Origin: Streptomyces sp. CB09001
GTDB taxonomy: Bacteria; Actinomycetota; Actinomycetes; Streptomycetales; Streptomycetaceae
DNA length: 64,000 nucleotides
Assembly: GCF_003369795.1 (NCBI RefSeq)
Contig: NZ_CP026730.1
Location: 2,728,001 to 2,792,000, forward strand
Direction of reading: 5' to 3'
Shown here: positions 63,406 through 64,000 of the stretch, one piece after another
How positions within the stretch are numbered: position 1 is the stretch's first letter
Layout: each line of letters opens with the position of its first letter
The notes under the pieces: generated by a model
The model's database searches: none
The model's input: only the letters and a program-made list of their open reading frames with translations
What the model was told of the DNA's origin: nothing
Translations under genes and position numbers: made by a program

Positions 63406-64000
63406 GGGCCCGTCCAGATCCGCCGGCCCCACCCCCGCCCTGCGGGCCAGCGCCACGGCGGCCAGGGTGGAGTGGACGCCCAGCTTGCCCAGGACGTTCT
63501 GCATGTGGGTGCGGACCGTGTGCGGGGACAGGTACAGCCGCTCCGCGACCGCCTTGCGGCCCAGCCCGGCGACCATGCAGCGCAGCACCTCGCGCTCGCG
63601 CGGGGTCAGCGACTCCACCAGCAGCTCGCTCTCGGTGCGGTGCTTGCGGGCGGCGGTCAGCTCGCGCAGGACGCCGGTGAGCAGGGCCGGCGGCAGGTGC
63701 GTCTCGTCGCGCAGGACACCCCGGATGACGCTGAGCAGCCGCGACAGGGAGCAGTCCTTGGCCACCCACCCCGAGGCCCCGGCGCCCAGGGCGAGGGCCG
63801 CCCGCCGCGGGTCGTCCTTCTCGGCGAGGACGACGGTCCGTACGCCCGGCTGGCCCGAACGCACCCCGGCGACCAGCGAGATCCCGTCCACCAGCCCGTC
63901 CTCGTTGCCGTCCCGCACCGGCACGGCGGGCCGGACGCCGGGCACGTGGCCGCCCAGGTCGGCGTCGACGAGCAGCACGTCGAACCGCCGCCCCTCGGAC
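63364..64000 (-). CDS. LuxR/NarL-type response regulator, 5' end outside the window
   Basis: The frame remains open through 64000 ('EGRRFDVLLVDADLGGH'), so the start lies beyond the window. The visible receiver part has 'DVLLVDADLGGHVPG' with a possible phospho-acceptor aspartate, 'VRTVVLAEKDDPRRAALALGAGASGWVAKDCSLSRLLSVIRGVL' with the conserved Lys. The C-terminal HTH is 'ESLTPREREVLRCMVAGLGRKAVAERLYLSPHTVRTHMQNVLGKLGVHSTLAAVALA', a clear LuxR domain. The partner kinase is not visible. Ends at TAG 63364-63366 inside the marR 3' region. Confidence 0.88.
   Translation of the reverse strand, partial: SEGRRFDVLLVDADLGGHVPGVRPAVPVRDGNEDGLVDGISLVAGVRSGQPGVRTVVLAEKDDPRRAALALGAGASGWVAKDCSLSRLLSVIRGVLRDETHLPPALLTGVLRELTAARKHRTESELLVESLTPREREVLRCMVAGLGRKAVAERLYLSPHTVRTHMQNVLGKLGVHSTLAAVALARRAGVGPADLDGPSAGDVVERGGQLA

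Overview
The window is very GC-rich, has strong Streptomyces-style codon bias and carries a tRNA-Leu with a UAA anticodon (bldA). With the Rpf/LysM muralytic enzymes, the Rex-type operator before ndh and the eno-divIC-DUF501-ppx order, this points to a Streptomyces chromosome. The gene order resembles the core arm of S. coelicolor around enolase, mfd and ppc; that comparison is from memory, not from a search.

Layout. 1-4.4 kb: thiolase 3' end, small conserved proteins, a BI-1-like membrane protein and p-hydroxybenzoate hydroxylase. 4.5-6.5 kb: a decayed stretch with an ammonium transporter lacking its N-terminal half and a frameshifted remnant containing a long six-base repeat. 6.5-8 kb: a two-repeat lipoprotein, a truncated GNAT acetyltransferase and bldA. 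8.3-11.7 kb: an FtsX-type ABC exporter. 11.8-18.7 kb: cyclopropane synthase, type II NADH dehydrogenase, then the ppx/DUF501/divIC/eno string. 18.9-21.1 kb: two resuscitation-promoting-factor genes, one behind a ydaO-type c-di-AMP riboswitch. 21.2-32.6 kb: P450-mazG, a SurA-like lipoprotein, a Ser/Thr kinase with a membrane partner, an unusual stand-alone N6-methyltransferase-like protein, lipoproteins, a TetR/SnoaL divergon with duplicated operators, a secreted HNH nuclease and a small antitoxin-family protein. 32.6-42.7 kb: mfd, a second FtsX-type ABC exporter and a DUF485/acetate-type symporter pair.

43.9-49.1 kb is the most unusual region. Four genes combine polymorphic-toxin enzyme folds (two deaminase-like domains and a WHH nuclease) with immunity folds (Imm35-like, SUKH-4, SUKH-1, SUKH-3). 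None has a visible secretion signal and none is next to a secretion apparatus. In two genes the toxin-like and immunity-like domains are fused in one polypeptide. This looks like a domesticated intracellular toxin/immunity island and is my candidate for an under-described system.

49.1-64 kb: an orphan sensor kinase, tRNA-Gln, the glmU-prs-rplY-pth housekeeping string, ppc, a fatty acid desaturase with a co-transcribed TetR, a CaiB/BaiF CoA-transferase preceded by a heptamer repeat, a VOC protein and a methyltransferase divergent from a MarR gene, and a LuxR-type regulator running off the right edge. Scanning by eye I found no in-frame TTA codon in any gene called here, so the window holds bldA but no obvious bldA-dependent gene. 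Exact palindromes between genes mark many factor-independent terminators, most without a T-run, as is usual in this genus.
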